Shown here one piece after another: positions 5,469-6,036 of a stretch of DNA of 6,036 nucleotides; the stretch's first letter is position 1; the number at the start of each line of letters is the position of its first letter. Made by a program: the position numbers and the translations under genes. The notes beneath the pieces are model-generated. The model was not told where the DNA came from. It ran no database searches and worked only from the letters and a program-made list of their open reading frames with translations. The stretch is from Minisyncoccota bacterium (lineage in GTDB: Bacteria > Patescibacteriota > Minisyncoccia > Minisyncoccales > Minisyncoccaceae), in NCBI GenBank assembly GCA_028704295.1, contig JAQVLF010000034.1:1-6036 (forward strand), read 5' to 3'.

Positions 5469-6036
5469 TCAGTTTAAATCCTCTTTCACATTTTCTCCAG
5501 GCAAAGTAGTCTTAAACGGCCATATCTTTCTTCCTGGATAAATAATCGTATTAATGCCAATCTTAACATTATCTCCAATAATAGTTCCGAATTTCCTTCT
5601 TTTAGTATCTATTAAACCATCTTTTACCAAAGTCTTAATAGTCGCGTTATCATGCCTTAAATTGGCTGTAATTGTTCCCGCCCCTAAATTAACATTTGAG
5701 CCGATAATAGAATCACCTACGTATGACAAATGATTAATATTTGTATTGTCTCCTATAATAGAATTCTTAATTTCAACAGCTGCCCCAATGGATGAATTAT
5801 TTCCAATAACCGTTCCTTCTCTTAAATATGCATTCGGTCCAATTTTTGAATTATTTCCAATATATACAGGTCCTTCAATATATGTTCCACTTTTAATTAT
5901 TGAACCTTCTCCTAAATATATATTCCCTTTGATCACTGCCCCTTTTTCAATTTTTCCTAATTTCTTAAATTTAAAATCTTTGAAAAGAGAATTTGCCATA
6001 TTAAACAAATCCCAAGGGTATGAAGCGGGAATCCAA
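5469..6036 (-). CDS. GlmU-like sugar-phosphate nucleotidyltransferase/acetyltransferase, C-terminal part only
   Basis: The visible 188 residues are the C-terminal end of a sugar-nucleotide enzyme. The frame is open to the right edge, reading ...PASYPWDLFNMANSLF, and YPWDL is the usual junction after the nucleotidyltransferase domain in archaeal-type GlmU-like proteins. The gene therefore starts off the window; a TTG at 6006-6008 is not the start. The rest is a left-handed beta-helix of hexapeptide repeats (IGNNSKIGPNAYL, VIGNNSSIGAAVEI, IIGSNVNLGAG). Residues matching the GlmU acetyltransferase site are present: R in LREGT, K in VEIKN, and H and Y in NHLSY (His codon 5730-5732). The GAGTITANLRHDN segment also fits. 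The likely role is N-acetylation of glucosamine-1-phosphate and nucleotide transfer to make UDP-GlcNAc, in the cytoplasm. The PGENVKEDLN end is natural for the family. The N-terminal substrate specificity cannot be seen, so a thymidylyl- or other nucleotidyltransferase label is possible. Confidence 0.88.
   Translation of the reverse strand, partial: WIPASYPWDLFNMANSLFKDFKFKKLGKIEKGAVIKGNIYLGEGSIIKSGTYIEGPVYIGNNSKIGPNAYLREGTVIGNNSSIGAAVEIKNSIIGDNTNINHLSYVGDSIIGSNVNLGAGTITANLRHDNATIKTLVKDGLIDTKRRKFGTIIGDNVKIGINTIIYPGRKIWPFKTTLPGENVKEDLN

Noticed and set aside
5289..5471. In-frame continuation of the GlmU-like frame past its TGA for about 60 lysine-rich codons, suggesting TGA recoding
   Set aside because: The protein ends naturally at PGENVKEDLN, TGA also closes parA and parB at normal C-termini, and the extension looks like translated A-rich noncoding DNA with no family features.
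6006..6008. TTG as the start codon of a 179-residue protein
   Set aside because: The frame stays open to the window edge and encodes the conserved YPWDL junction upstream of this TTG, so the gene is cut by the window rather than starting here.
1..6036. parS centromere site near parA-parB
   Set aside because: I found no CACGTG-centred or TGTTTCACGTGAAACA-like sequence; sites may lie elsewhere or differ in this lineage.

Overview
This AT-rich window holds chromosomal genes read with the standard bacterial code: TGA closes parA, parB and the hexapeptide-repeat gene, each at a natural C-terminus. The gene types, the protein style and two apparently leaderless promoters suggest a reduced-genome bacterium, possibly of the Candidate Phyla Radiation (Patescibacteria, Parcubacteria-like). 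That placement is an inference from sequence style; the window contains no rRNA or other marker gene.

Layout from left to right. Positions 1-1815 (+) carry the C-terminal ~604 residues of DNA topoisomerase I (topA); its start lies off the left edge. It converges on, and overlaps by 6 bp, a minus-strand parA-parB pair. In transcription order parA (3428-2667) precedes parB (2670-1810), with a 4-bp ATGA stop/start overlap. Positions 3429-3779 form a gap with no confident gene. It holds the parA promoter, an inverted repeat just upstream of that promoter, a strong hairpin best read on the plus strand, and traces of a small minus-strand gene that is either broken or a microprotein. Positions 5198-3780 (-) encode a 472-residue AAA_14/DUF4143-type predicted ATPase, followed by a short terminator-like hairpin. 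Its promoter lies in an unusual array of three 9-bp copies in alternating orientation at exact 17-bp steps. After a 270-bp gap, positions 6036-5469 (-) carry the C-terminal end of a GlmU-like sugar nucleotidyltransferase/acetyltransferase with a left-handed beta-helix; its start lies off the right edge.

The genes are mostly housekeeping: relief of supercoiling (TopA), chromosome segregation (ParA/ParB) and sugar-nucleotide or cell-envelope precursor synthesis (GlmU-like). The ATPase is the one accessory-looking gene and appears to be a stand-alone transcription unit. I see no CRISPR array, tRNA, rRNA, insertion sequence or recognisable multi-gene defence system. The features most worth a second look are the operator-like array at the ATPase promoter, the matching geometry of the two promoters, and the small disrupted gene at 3556-3724.
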